A stretch of DNA of 64,000 bases from Flavobacterium rakeshii (GCF_009741375.1 NZ_WOWP01000062.1:62001-126000); one strand, 5' to 3'; numbered from the stretch's first letter, positions 36,779-45,397 are shown. Notes: generated from the sequence alone by a model not told the origin. Made by a program: numbers and translations.

Positions 36779-36779
36779 G
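36772..36779 (+). promoter_or_regulatory. -7 promoter element of the PadR gene
   Basis: TATGTTTG ends 18 bases before the ATG at 36798. It is embedded in the right arm of the palindrome, so a bound repressor would block polymerase. Confidence 0.62.
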
Positions 36780-36797
36780 CAGTACAAAATTCTTAAA

Positions 36798-37145
36798 ATG
36801 AAAAACTCCCAATTATATAAAGGCAGCCTTACCACCATTATTATGAAACTGCTGGAAGAAAACGGACGCATGTATGGTTATGAGATTACCCAAAAGGTAA
36901 AGAGTATAACCAAAGGCGAACTTAATATTACCGAAGGTGCCCTATACCCGGCACTACACAAACTGGAGGGCGAAGGCTTGCTGGATGTAGAGGTAGAGAA
37001 AGTGGGTAACAGACTGCGCAAATACTACAAACTAACAGAAGACGGACAAAAAGAAACGGTAAACCGACTGGCGGAACTGGAAGAATTTATCAAGAATATG
37101 CAAACACTGGTTAACCCAAAAATTAATCCCGATTTACAATTTTAA
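36798..37145 (+). CDS. PadR family transcriptional regulator
   Basis: A 115-residue winged-helix regulator. The PadR signature is complete: LYKGSLTTIIMKLLEENGRM, YGYEITQKVK, LNITEGALYPALHKLEGEGL and a basic wing GNRLRKYYKLTEDG, followed by a C-terminal dimerisation helix. A TTG further upstream at 36777 is in frame but lies inside the promoter, so the ATG at 36798 is used. The gene begins an apparent operon with three membrane proteins and an ABC exporter, and has a palindrome over its promoter, so it is probably an autorepressor and controller of the exporter. The inducing signal is unknown. Confidence 0.93.
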   Translation: MKNSQLYKGSLTTIIMKLLEENGRMYGYEITQKVKSITKGELNITEGALYPALHKLEGEGLLDVEVEKVGNRLRKYYKLTEDGQKETVNRLAELEEFIKNMQTLVNPKINPDLQF

Positions 37146-37147
37146 AC

Positions 37148-37777
37148 ATGCAGGTAACAGACAATCAAATAAAATTTATTGACCAATATCTTGAGAATTC
37201 AGGGGTCAAATATTTGGACATACGTTATGAAATGACTGACCATGTAGCAACAGTTCTTGAAGAAAAGGAAGGAGATTTTTATGATGAGTTTAAGGCCTAT
37301 ATGGTTTTACATAAAAAAGAGCTTTTAGAGTCTAACAATAAATTTTCAAAAATTGCCAGAAACAAAGCCATTAAACTACTGTTTGGTAATTTGTTAAGTG
37401 TTAAAGGTTTACTTATTACAGGGAGTTTGTTCGGATTATCATTTTTAGGGCTTAATCATATGAATTTTGAAAAATTAGTTTACGTTTTTTATCTAACATA
37501 TTTTGTTTTACTACTGGTAATATCAGGATTTAATATTTATCATAAACGGACAAAAAAGGAGAAACTTTGGTCGGGTACACATAAATTGATGGAGGTGGTG
37601 AGTTTTATATTAAACGGGGTAATGATTTTTGGGACAAATACTTTTAAAGCTCCTAAAGAGACAGGAGATAATTTTTATTTTATTTTATATCAATGTGTTA
37701 TAGTTTCTATTATTGTTATGACAATAGTTACGTCAAGGCAACTGATGAAAAAATACAAACTGAGATATGAAGGATGA
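37148..37777 (+). CDS. PadR-linked membrane protein A1
   Basis: A 209-residue protein two bases after the PadR gene. The soluble N-terminal part (residues 1-75) has YLDIRYEMTDHVATVLEEKE; the rest has four hydrophobic segments (LLITGSLFGLSFLGL, VFYLTYFVLLLVISGFNIY, SFILNGVMIFG, VIVSIIVMTIV). It is a clear paralogue of the gene at 37906: their first 60 residues are nearly identical while the membrane parts have diverged. N-terminal helical domains ahead of membrane segments, encoded next to PadR, recall the HAAS/DUF1700 partners of PadR in Firmicutes; the relation is inferred. The start of a truncated copy of the third gene overlaps its 3' end. Confidence 0.75.
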   Translation: MQVTDNQIKFIDQYLENSGVKYLDIRYEMTDHVATVLEEKEGDFYDEFKAYMVLHKKELLESNNKFSKIARNKAIKLLFGNLLSVKGLLITGSLFGLSFLGLNHMNFEKLVYVFYLTYFVLLLVISGFNIYHKRTKKEKLWSGTHKLMEVVSFILNGVMIFGTNTFKAPKETGDNFYFILYQCVIVSIIVMTIVTSRQLMKKYKLRYEG

Positions 37778-37883
37778 TAAGATAAAAAGAATATCTGATG
37801 AAGAGGTAAAACGGCTTTATGCTTTTACCCGTAAACATTTTGTAGAATACTACGACCTGCAAACACTGGTTAACCCAAAATAA
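37767..37883 (+). pseudogene. Truncated duplicate of the third membrane gene fused to the PadR gene tail
   Basis: This 38-codon frame reads MKDDKIKRISDEEVKRLYAF, then TRKHFVEYYDLQT, which matches the first 31 residues of the gene at 38516, and then LVNPK, which comes from the 3' end of the PadR gene (CAAACACTGGTTAACCC, also at 37101-37117). It is therefore the junction of a tandem duplication, and 49 bases of PadR tail and leader are repeated before the next gene. The junction bases TGCAAAC are common to both parents. It overlaps the A1 stop by 11 bases, as the intact copy overlaps A2 by eight. Confidence 0.88.
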
Positions 37884-37905
37884 ATCCCGACTTACAATTT
37901 TAAAC

Positions 37906-38523
37906 ATGCAAGTAACAGACAATCAATTAAAATTTATAGACCAATATCTTGAGAATTCAGGGATAAAGTATTTGGACATACGTTATGAAATGACCGATCA
38001 TATAGCAACGGCACTTGAAGAAAAAGAAGGTGTTTTTTATGATGAATTTCAGGCATATATGGTTAAAAATAAAGCAGAACTATTAAGTTCTGCTAAGAAA
38101 TTTTCAAAAGCAGCAACAATTAGGGCGTTCAAAATGCTGGTTAAGGGCTTAGTTAAGCCTCAGTTCTATATTGTTGCTACGATTTTGTTTACAGTAGCCT
38201 TACTGTTAAACCAAAGGGGTTATAATGATGCTGTATTTACAGGTTTTACCATTTTATATTTTCTGCTGTGTGGTGTAATATTCAGTAGTTATGTCCATAT
38301 GGTTGTAATAAATAAAAAACCCGAATGGTCTGGCGTAAACAGGTTTCATTATGCAGCAGCATTAACAGTATATATATTGTTTTTGGCGGTAAAGCCTCAA
38401 ACCATTTTTACAGATGATATTTACCTGTTTTTATATTATGCTGTAATCATCAGTTTTGTAGTTATGATAATAAGCTCATACCTAAAGCTTAAAAAAATGT
38501 ACAAGCTAAGATTTAATGAATAA
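37906..38523 (+). CDS. PadR-linked membrane protein A2 (paralogue of A1)
   Basis: A 205-residue paralogue of the gene at 37148. The first 60 residues differ at only about ten places (KYLDIRYEMTDHIATALEEK), whereas the four-helix membrane part (PQFYIVATILFTVALLLNQ, DAVFTGFTILYFLLCGVIF, ALTVYILFLAV, YAVIISFVVMIISSYL) is largely different. It arose by the tandem duplication whose other trace is the fragment at 37767-37883. Its end overlaps the next gene by eight bases. Role unknown; by context it belongs with the PadR and ABC exporter genes. Confidence 0.75.
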   Translation: MQVTDNQLKFIDQYLENSGIKYLDIRYEMTDHIATALEEKEGVFYDEFQAYMVKNKAELLSSAKKFSKAATIRAFKMLVKGLVKPQFYIVATILFTVALLLNQRGYNDAVFTGFTILYFLLCGVIFSSYVHMVVINKKPEWSGVNRFHYAAALTVYILFLAVKPQTIFTDDIYLFLYYAVIISFVVMIISSYLKLKKMYKLRFNE

Positions 38524-39217
38524 GGAAAGAAAAATAACCGATGAAGAAGTAAAACAGCTTTATGCCTTTACCCGTAAGCATTTTGTAGAATACTACGACC
38601 TGCAAACCGAACTGGTAGATCATCTGGCTAATGCTATTGAAGAGAAATGGCAACAACAACCGGATCTTTCATTTGATGATGTTCTGAAACAGGAATTTAA
38701 AAAGTTTGGTGTTTTCGGTTTTATGGATGTTGTGGAAAGAAGGCAGTTGGCATTGACCAAAAAATACCGAAAATTACTTTGGGGTTATTTTAAGGAATAC
38801 TTCAAATTGCCTAAAATACTGCTTACTATAATATTAACCGTGCTTGTAGCAAAGTCAATACAGCATATTCATGCGGTTATAGCTCCGGTACTATTATTTT
38901 CGATATTAATTTTCAGTTTGTTTCGTTTTTTTGTGCTTAACTATAGGTACAGGAAAAAAGTAAGACAAACAGGCTATCGCTGGATGCTTGAAGAAATAAT
39001 ATTCCGTTGTGGGAGTGTACCCGTATTTATATTCATACCCTATCAGGTAATAGAGTATGTGTATGATAAAGAATATTCGGCAGTAGGGCAATGGATCCTG
39101 GCAGCAGGAGTGGTGCTGTTTGCTATATATCAATACATAATTTTATATGTAATAATAAACAGGGCAGAAGTGCATTTAGAGCAAACATATCCTGAGTATA
39201 AGCTGTTAAAGCAATAG
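38516..39217 (+). CDS. PadR-linked membrane protein C
   Basis: A 233-residue protein with a soluble N-terminus of about 85 residues (TDEEVKQLYAFTRKHFVEYY, DLQTELVDHLANAIEEKW) and four to five membrane segments. The motif D-[IL]-x-x-E-[ML]-x-D-H-x-A-x-x-x-E-E is shared with A1 and A2 (DIRYEMTDHVATVLEE against DLQTELVDHLANAIEE), so all three belong to one superfamily. It is followed, after an inverted repeat at 39215-39247, by the DUF5687 permease gene. Function not recognised. Confidence 0.75.
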   Translation: MNKERKITDEEVKQLYAFTRKHFVEYYDLQTELVDHLANAIEEKWQQQPDLSFDDVLKQEFKKFGVFGFMDVVERRQLALTKKYRKLLWGYFKEYFKLPKILLTIILTVLVAKSIQHIHAVIAPVLLFSILIFSLFRFFVLNYRYRKKVRQTGYRWMLEEIIFRCGSVPVFIFIPYQVIEYVYDKEYSAVGQWILAAGVVLFAIYQYIILYVIINRAEVHLEQTYPEYKLLKQ

Positions 39218-39247
39218 TAAATTGTAACGTTTTTACAATTTATACTA
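39215..39247. repeat. Imperfect inverted repeat ahead of the DUF5687 gene
   Basis: AAATTGTAA (39219-39227) and TTACAATTT (39233-39241) are exact reverse complements around CGTTT, extended by TAGT and ACTA with a two-base bulge. There is no T-run, so it is not an ordinary terminator. It could be a regulator site or an mRNA hairpin dividing the operon. Confidence 0.6.
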
Positions 39248-39275
39248 CTAATCAGGTAAACCAAACCAAAATACG

Positions 39276-40748
39276 ATGTTTAAAAAATTTATAAAGCTCG
39301 AATGGAAGGCATTTACCAGATCGGCAGCTTTTAGTACTAATCTTGTTGTTAAGATAATCGTTTTACTATATGCCATAATGATGGCTTTCTTTCTCCTTTT
39401 ACTGGGAACAGGAGCCTTTTTTATACTAAAAAAAGCAGGTACTAGTGACCCAATGCTTTGGGTAAACAAATACCTTATTTATTATATAGTAGTAGATTTA
39501 GGGATTAGGATTGTTTTTCAAAATATTCCGGTTAGTAATATAAAACCATTATTAACCCTCAATATTAAAAAGAAAACCATAGTGAATTTTACTATAGGAA
39601 AAAGCATGGCTACTATTTTTAATATATTACATGCTTTCTTTTTTATACCCTTCTCCATTGTTTTATTAGTTAAAGGATATAATCCTGTAAATGTTATACT
39701 GTGGCATGTAGGTATTATGGCATTATTATACAGTAATAACTTTTTAAACATATTACTGGAGGGTAAGAATTGGCTTTTTGCCATTTTCATTGTTTTACTG
39801 GCAACCTTTGGAGGCTTACAGTATTATGGCTATTTTGATATCACAACATATACAGAAGTTTTCTTTACCTCATTATACAGTACTTATTTTATGGCGTTGC
39901 TACCTGTTGCCCTGCTTGTTATTGTATGGAGAGCAACATTTAAGTTCTTTTACGAATACATGTTTTTGGATGCCGGTTTGAAAACCAAAGAAGAGGAAGC
40001 ACGTACTGAGAATTATGCTTGGCTGGATCAGTTTGGTTCCATGAGTACCTACCTTAAAAATGATTTAAAACTTATACTTAGGAATAAAAGGGCAAAAATG
40101 ACGGTAATATCGAGTGTATTATTTTTGTTTTACGGACTATTGTTTTTTAGTAATAGTATTGAAGTATATAATACACCAACGTGGAAAATGTTTGCTGCCA
40201 TAATGCTTACAAGTGGTTTTATGTTCACTTTTGGGCAGTTTGTACCAAGCTGGGACAGTTCTTACTATCCGCTTATGATGAGCCAAAACATACCATACAG
40301 GGAATATATCGCCTCAAAATGGTGGCTTATGGTAATTGCCACGGTTATAACTACAGTATTGGCTTCTTTTTACCTTTATTTCGGTATTGATGTATACCTT
40401 ATGATTCTTGCCTGTGCGGTATATAATATAGGTATCAATGCTTATATGGTACTTTTAAGCGGAGCTTTTGTAAAAACACCGGTCGATTTAACCAAAGCCA
40501 GGCAGGCAATGGGAGGTCAAAAATCCTTTAACCCTAAAATGATGCTTTTAGGATTGTCTAAACTTATTATTCCAATAGTGTTGTATGCTGTAGGTCATTA
40601 TATTTTTAATGATACCATTGCCTATCTCCTAATTGCAGGGACAGGAGTAATAGGTCTTTTATTCAGGAATTTTGTTTTTAACCAAATAGCCAGGCTGTAT
40701 AAATCTGAAAAGTATGATACGCTTGCGGCATACAAACAAGTAAACTAA
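39276..40748 (+). CDS. DUF5687 family ABC-type permease
   Basis: A 490-residue membrane protein with about twelve hydrophobic segments in two blocks, separated by a cytoplasmic stretch near residues 230-270 (FLDAGLKTKEEEARTENYAW, LKNDLKLILRNKRAKMT). The N-terminal coupling-like segment FKKFIKLEWKAFTRS is characteristic of the family, which pairs with a downstream ATPase. Together with the next gene, 25 bases away, it forms an export-type ABC transporter with unknown substrate. Position after PadR and the three small membrane proteins suggests a stress or drug response. Confidence 0.82.
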   Translation: MFKKFIKLEWKAFTRSAAFSTNLVVKIIVLLYAIMMAFFLLLLGTGAFFILKKAGTSDPMLWVNKYLIYYIVVDLGIRIVFQNIPVSNIKPLLTLNIKKKTIVNFTIGKSMATIFNILHAFFFIPFSIVLLVKGYNPVNVILWHVGIMALLYSNNFLNILLEGKNWLFAIFIVLLATFGGLQYYGYFDITTYTEVFFTSLYSTYFMALLPVALLVIVWRATFKFFYEYMFLDAGLKTKEEEARTENYAWLDQFGSMSTYLKNDLKLILRNKRAKMTVISSVLFLFYGLLFFSNSIEVYNTPTWKMFAAIMLTSGFMFTFGQFVPSWDSSYYPLMMSQNIPYREYIASKWWLMVIATVITTVLASFYLYFGIDVYLMILACAVYNIGINAYMVLLSGAFVKTPVDLTKARQAMGGQKSFNPKMMLLGLSKLIIPIVLYAVGHYIFNDTIAYLLIAGTGVIGLLFRNFVFNQIARLYKSEKYDTLAAYKQVN

Positions 40749-40773
40749 TCATCCAATCAAAAAATTATATATC

Positions 40774-41469
40774 ATGATCAAAGTAAGTAATCTTCAAAAA
40801 ACATATAACAATACAACAGTACTTAATATACCAGAGCTTGAAATTCCAAAAGGAGAAAGTTTCGGACTGGTAGGAAACAACGGTGCAGGTAAAACCACAT
40901 TTTTTAGTTTATTACTGGATTTAATAAGACCCACAGAAGGGAATATTACATCAAACAATATAAGGGTAGACGAGAGTGAAGGCTGGAAACCTTTTACATC
41001 GGCCTTTATAGATGATAGTTTTTTGATAGGCTACCTTACGCCCGAAGAGTACTTTTATTTTATAGGAGAGCTTCGTGGCTGGAATAAAGCCGACGTTGAT
41101 GCTCTTTTAGAAAAGCATGAAGACTTTTTTAACGGAGAGATACTTAAAAGAAAAAAGTACTTAAGGGATTTGTCAAAAGGAAACCAAAAGAAAGTAGGTA
41201 TCATTGCAGCCCTTATAGGAAACCCTGAGGTTGTTATACTAGACGAACCTTTTGCAAACCTTGACCCTACAACACAAATAAGGCTAAAGCGTATTATTAA
41301 GGAACTGGCAGAAGATGGTAATACCACAGTGCTTGTTTCCAGTCACGATTTGGCACATACTACCGAAGTTAGTAATCGTATAGTAGCCCTACATAAAGGC
41401 GAAATAGTAAAAGATATTAAAACATCACAGGAAACGCTCCAGGAGCTTGAAGCTTTTTTTGCGGTTTAA
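40774..41469 (+). CDS. ABC transporter ATP-binding protein
   Basis: The 231-residue ATPase partner of the DUF5687 permease. Walker A GNNGAGKTT (34-42), the signature loop LSKGNQKKVG, Walker B VVILDEPFANLDP and the switch His in VLVSSHDLAH are all intact, so it should be active. It ends the operon and is followed directly by a strong terminator. Confidence 0.95.
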   Translation: MIKVSNLQKTYNNTTVLNIPELEIPKGESFGLVGNNGAGKTTFFSLLLDLIRPTEGNITSNNIRVDESEGWKPFTSAFIDDSFLIGYLTPEEYFYFIGELRGWNKADVDALLEKHEDFFNGEILKRKKYLRDLSKGNQKKVGIIAALIGNPEVVILDEPFANLDPTTQIRLKRIIKELAEDGNTTVLVSSHDLAHTTEVSNRIVALHKGEIVKDIKTSQETLQELEAFFAV

Positions 41470-41479
41470 CTTTATTACA

Positions 41480-41509
41480 AATCCCCCGAAGCTTCGGGGG
41501 ATTTTTTTT
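41480..41509 (+). terminator. Terminator of the PadR/ABC operon
   Basis: Perfect palindrome AATCCCCCGAAG with CTTCGGGGGATT (41480-41503) followed by eight T. Very GC-rich for this genome and unambiguous. Confidence 0.93.
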
Positions 41510-41596
41510 GCATAAAATAAAAAAAGAAACGTATTTTTACGACTCCTTAATACTAAAACATCAATTTAAAAGTTAAGGATAAAAACATGTTTTGCC

Positions 41597-44326
41597 TTGA
41601 AAACCAGTACTTATAAATATATACTCCTAACAGGAACCTTTGCTTTTTTGATAGCCTGCTCTACCAAAAAAGACAGCTTTGTTAACCGTAATTATCATGC
41701 TGTAACTACAGAATATAATGTGCTGTATAACGGTAACATTGCTCTTGTTAATGGAGTGGAGGAATTAAAAACCACCTATAGCGATAATTTTTGGGAGCTT
41801 TTACCTGTAGAAAGAATGCAGCCTGTTGCACAGCAGGAGGAGGAACAAAAACCAGCGGCGGGTAGAGGTAAAGCTGCCGATAAAGAAGAAAAACAAAAGA
41901 ACCCAAACTTTGACAGGGCTGAAGAAAAAGCTACAAAAGCTATCCAAAAACACTCTATGTATATAGGCGGTACCGAAAGGAATCCGCAAATGGACGAAGC
42001 TCACCTTTTATTAGGGAAGGCAAGGTATTATGAAAACAGATTTATACCGGCACTTGAGGCTTTTAACTATATACTGTATAAGTATCCGTCAAGCGATAAA
42101 ATATTTGAAGCCAAGGTGTGGAGAGAAAAAACCAACCTTAGGTTAGAGAATGAAGCCATTGCTATAAAAAACCTTAAAAAGCTTTTAGAGGAAAAAGAAA
42201 AGATAGAACCGCAAATTTTTGCTGATGCAAATGCTATGCTAGCTCAGGCATATATAGCAATAGGGTCTAAAGACAGTGCTGTTGTTGTACTTAAAAATGC
42301 AGCCGAATTTACAAAGCAAAGAGAAGAAGAAGCCCGATACCATTTTATATTAGGTCAGTTATACGAAAGTCTGGAATATCCTGACAGTGCTTATGCAGAA
42401 TTCCAAACGGTGATAGATATGAAAAGAAAATCACCAAGAATGTATACCATACAGGCACATGCAAGGCAGGCGGCTCAGTTTGATTATAAAAACGGAGACA
42501 CACTTGTTTTTATGGAAAAGTACAGGAAGCTTTTAAAAGACAGGGAAAACAGGCCCTATCTGGATGTAATTAATCATCAGGTAGGATTATTTTATGATAA
42601 ACAGGATCTTGATGATAAAGCGGTTGAATATTACAATAAATCATTACGACAAAATCCAAAGGATAAATATTTAGCAGCATCTAACCACAGGAATATAGCC
42701 GAGATTAATTTTGAGAATGCAAAATATCCTACAGCAGGTAAATATTATGATAGTACTTTAGTTTTCCTTAATCAGAGAACACGAGAGTACAGGGCTATAA
42801 AAAAGAAACGAGATAACCTGGACGATGTTATTAAGTATGAGGGTATAGCACAAACAAATGACAGTATTCTTAGTCTGGCAGCTATGACAAACGATCAAAG
42901 AGTAGCTTATTTTGAAGAATATATTGTAAAGCTTAAGGATGCCGACGAAAAAGAAAAAGAAAGACTTGAAAGAGAAGCACAGATAGCCGAGAATATGAAC
43001 CGAGGCCAAAATCCTCAGTCGATGTTAACTAATAGTGGAAACCTAAAAGGCGGCACTGTTAATAATATGGGAACTAACACTAATAAACTTGCAGGACAAC
43101 AGGATTATAGTATGGTTCAAAGAGTATCTGGAAAATCAACAGGTAACAATACTACTTCCGGCAATACACAACAGCAGTATGGAGGAGGAACATTTTATTT
43201 CTATAACAATTCAATCGTTTCTTATGGAAAACTTGAATTTCAGAGAAAATGGGGAGGCAGAAAACTTGCTGATAACTGGAGATGGTCTTCTGAGCAGCGT
43301 AGCTCACGAAATGATGAAGGGGAAACCATTAATGACAGTACCGCTGTAGCTTCAAATGAAGATGAATTTAATCCAAGATACAGTCCTGAGTTTTATATAG
43401 GGCAGTTACCAACCTCACAGGTTGTACTGGATAGCCTGGCGAAAGAAAGAAATTTTGCATACTACCAGTTAGGTACTATATATAAGGAGAAGTTTAAGGA
43501 ATACCAAAGAGCTGCCGATAAGCTGGAGAAACTGTTAACCAACAGTCCGGAAGAGAGGCTGATATTGCCGTCTAAATATAACCTGTATAAAATATACCAG
43601 ATTATTAACCCAGAGAGGGCAGAGCTATACAAAAACCAAATACTTAATGAGTATCCTGACAGTCGTTATGCTGAGATTATCAGGAACCCCGGTGCAGAAC
43701 AAAATAACAATCAGAGTCCGGAAGCGGTTTATGCAAATCTGTTCAAACAATATGAAGACGGTAAACTGCGTGAAGTATATCCGTTAGTTGAAGAAGCTAT
43801 AGATACTTATACCGGGGAAGAGATTGCTTCAAAATTTGAGCTTCTTAAGGCAAATATAGTTGCCAGGCTTAAAGGTCTTGAAGAATACAAAAATGCATTA
43901 AACTACGTGGCATTAAACTACCCTAACAGTGAAGAGGGTAAATCGGCAGAGGCAATGCTTAAAACAAACGTTCCTACATTGGAGAAAATCGATTTTGGAC
44001 GCCCTGCGGTAAGCTGGAAAATAATATTCAAATTTGATAGTAATCCAGATGATGCTAAAGCAAAAGAATTAAACGATAAACTGAAAAAGTTTATAGAGGA
44101 AAGCTACAACAGGAGCTTAACCCTTTCAAGAGATGTATATACCATGAACGAAGATTTTATTGTTATGCACGGGCTTAACAGTAAAGAGGCTGCAGTAGAT
44201 GCCGTGAGTATACTAAAAGATTACAAAGAATATAAAATTACCCAAACACCATACATAATATCGAGCGAAGATTATAAGGTAATACAAATCAAAAAGAATT
44301 TCACACAATTTTTAGCAATTGAATAA
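41597..44326 (+). CDS. sprE: SprE/PorW-type TPR lipoprotein of gliding motility and type IX secretion
   Basis: A 909-residue outer-membrane-associated lipoprotein needed, in characterised relatives, for gliding and type IX secretion. It starts at a TTG; the signal peptide MKTSTYKYILLTGTFAFLIA ends in a lipobox before Cys21. The conserved STKKDSFVNRNYHAVTTEYN follows, then TPR-like helical repeats (for example HLLLGKARYYENRFIPALEA, FILGQLYESLEYPDSAYAEF), an Asn/Gly/Gln-rich linker near residues 475-530, and a second repeat block (YYQLGTIYKEKFKEYQRAAD). No in-frame ATG start is visible upstream. It lies directly ahead of bactofilin and the ATP synthase genes. Weak promoter-like TATTTTTA at 41532-41539. 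Confidence 0.88.
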   Translation: MKTSTYKYILLTGTFAFLIACSTKKDSFVNRNYHAVTTEYNVLYNGNIALVNGVEELKTTYSDNFWELLPVERMQPVAQQEEEQKPAAGRGKAADKEEKQKNPNFDRAEEKATKAIQKHSMYIGGTERNPQMDEAHLLLGKARYYENRFIPALEAFNYILYKYPSSDKIFEAKVWREKTNLRLENEAIAIKNLKKLLEEKEKIEPQIFADANAMLAQAYIAIGSKDSAVVVLKNAAEFTKQREEEARYHFILGQLYESLEYPDSAYAEFQTVIDMKRKSPRMYTIQAHARQAAQFDYKNGDTLVFMEKYRKLLKDRENRPYLDVINHQVGLFYDKQDLDDKAVEYYNKSLRQNPKDKYLAASNHRNIAEINFENAKYPTAGKYYDSTLVFLNQRTREYRAIKKKRDNLDDVIKYEGIAQTNDSILSLAAMTNDQRVAYFEEYIVKLKDADEKEKERLEREAQIAENMNRGQNPQSMLTNSGNLKGGTVNNMGTNTNKLAGQQDYSMVQRVSGKSTGNNTTSGNTQQQYGGGTFYFYNNSIVSYGKLEFQRKWGGRKLADNWRWSSEQRSSRNDEGETINDSTAVASNEDEFNPRYSPEFYIGQLPTSQVVLDSLAKERNFAYYQLGTIYKEKFKEYQRAADKLEKLLTNSPEERLILPSKYNLYKIYQIINPERAELYKNQILNEYPDSRYAEIIRNPGAEQNNNQSPEAVYANLFKQYEDGKLREVYPLVEEAIDTYTGEEIASKFELLKANIVARLKGLEEYKNALNYVALNYPNSEEGKSAEAMLKTNVPTLEKIDFGRPAVSWKIIFKFDSNPDDAKAKELNDKLKKFIEESYNRSLTLSRDVYTMNEDFIVMHGLNSKEAAVDAVSILKDYKEYKITQTPYIISSEDYKVIQIKKNFTQFLAIE

Positions 44327-44328
44327 GC

Positions 44329-44724
44329 ATGTTTGACAAATCTCAAAAACCAACCACAGATTTAGGTAAAACGAATAGGATTGTAGAGGGCACAATAATT
44401 AAGGGGGATATCATTTCGAAAACCGACTTTCGCTTGGACGGCGAATTAATAGGAAACTTTACAAGCCAGGGCAAAATTGTAATTGGCCCATCCGGAAGTG
44501 TAACAGGAGACATTAAATGTACTAATGCCGACATTGAAGGTCGTTTTGAAGGTAAAATTGAAGTTGCCGAACTACTTAACGTAAAATCAAAGGCACAAAT
44601 TACCGGAGAGGTAAATGTAAATAAACTTTCGGTAGAACCGGGAGCAGAGTTTACTGCAACCTGTACCATGAAAAATTCGGTAAAGCCATTGTCTAAAAAA
44701 AATGAGCAGCAACAGGCCGGATAG
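44329..44724 (+). CDS. Bactofilin
   Basis: A 131-residue polymer-forming cytoskeletal protein with the beta-helical DUF583 core: NRIVEGTIIKGDIISKTDFR, LDGELIGNFTSQGKIVIGPS, GSVTGDIKCTNADIEGRFEG and KAQITGEVNVNKLSVEPGAE. Bactofilins form nucleotide-free filaments linked to cell shape or envelope machines. It begins two bases after sprE and its last 23 bases overlap atpZ, so it is within a transcript joining motility/secretion and energy genes. Confidence 0.93.
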   Translation: MFDKSQKPTTDLGKTNRIVEGTIIKGDIISKTDFRLDGELIGNFTSQGKIVIGPSGSVTGDIKCTNADIEGRFEGKIEVAELLNVKSKAQITGEVNVNKLSVEPGAEFTATCTMKNSVKPLSKKNEQQQAG

Positions 44725-44926
44725 AAATAACCGAACCAAATGGATCGCACTTATTAATATCCCCATACAAATGGGGATAATTATTTTTTTGTTTGGCTGG
44801 TTTGGTAACTGGCTGGACGAAAAATATGGCAATACCTCAAACCCAAACACTATGCTGTTTACACTAATAGGTGTTGCAATTGCCTTATATAATGTTATAA
44901 GGCAGGTTAACCAGTTAAATAAATAA
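44702..44926 (+). CDS. AtpZ/AtpI-family protein
   Basis: A 74-residue membrane protein with two helices (WIALINIPIQMGIIIFLFGW and NTMLFTLIGVAIALYNVI) joined by FGNWLDEKYG, the pattern of AtpZ/AtpI proteins encoded at the head of ATP synthase operons, where they aid assembly or magnesium supply. It overlaps bactofilin by 23 bases in another frame and the next gene by one base. Confidence 0.85.
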   Translation: MSSNRPDRNNRTKWIALINIPIQMGIIIFLFGWFGNWLDEKYGNTSNPNTMLFTLIGVAIALYNVIRQVNQLNK

Positions 44927-45318
44927 TGAAAAAAGACTACATTTCAGCCTTTCTTTTATTAACGGTGTTTGCCGTTATACTACTTGTTTTAAACTCACTA
45001 TTCTACTTAATTCCGGGTGTAGGGGTATCTGTTTCAAATTATGTATACCCAATGCCGGTAACCTACCTGTTTTTTTATGGCTGCTCTATAGCTATACTTG
45101 CCGTGCTGGTATTTGTTTCCCATAAAAGTAAAGAACAGTTAGGGTACGTGTTCCTTTTTTTAACCGCAGCAAAGGCCGCCATAGCTTATGCCTTTGGTTC
45201 ACCGGTCATTAATGGGGTAGAAGGAAATAGTCCTGAAAAAATCAATTTTTTTGTGATTTTCATTTTGTTTTTGTCAATAGAGGCCTATTATACAGCACGT
45301 TTATTAAACAAAAAATAA
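44926..45318 (+). CDS. Four-helix membrane protein, DUF6168-like
   Basis: A 130-residue protein with four membrane segments (ISAFLLLTVFAVILLVLNSL, YPMPVTYLFFYGCSIAILAV, YVFLFLTAAKAAIAYAFG, NFFVIFILFLSIEAYYTARL). It occupies the position of the second AtpI-like gene in other ATP synthase operons and is likely an assembly factor, but this is inferred from position. It overlaps atpZ by one base (TAATG). Confidence 0.68.
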   Translation: MKKDYISAFLLLTVFAVILLVLNSLFYLIPGVGVSVSNYVYPMPVTYLFFYGCSIAILAVLVFVSHKSKEQLGYVFLFLTAAKAAIAYAFGSPVINGVEGNSPEKINFFVIFILFLSIEAYYTARLLNKK

Positions 45319-45368
45319 TAATAAACCCTATAATCTGAAATTACGGTAAATTTTTTTGCCCAATAACA

Positions 45369-45397
45369 TTGGAATATTAATTAAAAATGTACCTTTG
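45369..45397 (+). promoter_or_regulatory. Promoter of the atpB operon
   Basis: TTGG (45369-45372) as -33 and TACCTTTG (45390-45397) as -7, 17 bases apart, 40 bases before the atpB ATG at 45438. This rules out an in-frame upstream ATG at 45387, which precedes the promoter's own start point. Confidence 0.65.

Noticed and set aside
36777..36797. TTG start of the PadR gene
   Set aside because: The codon is part of the -7 element TATGTTTG and of the palindrome.
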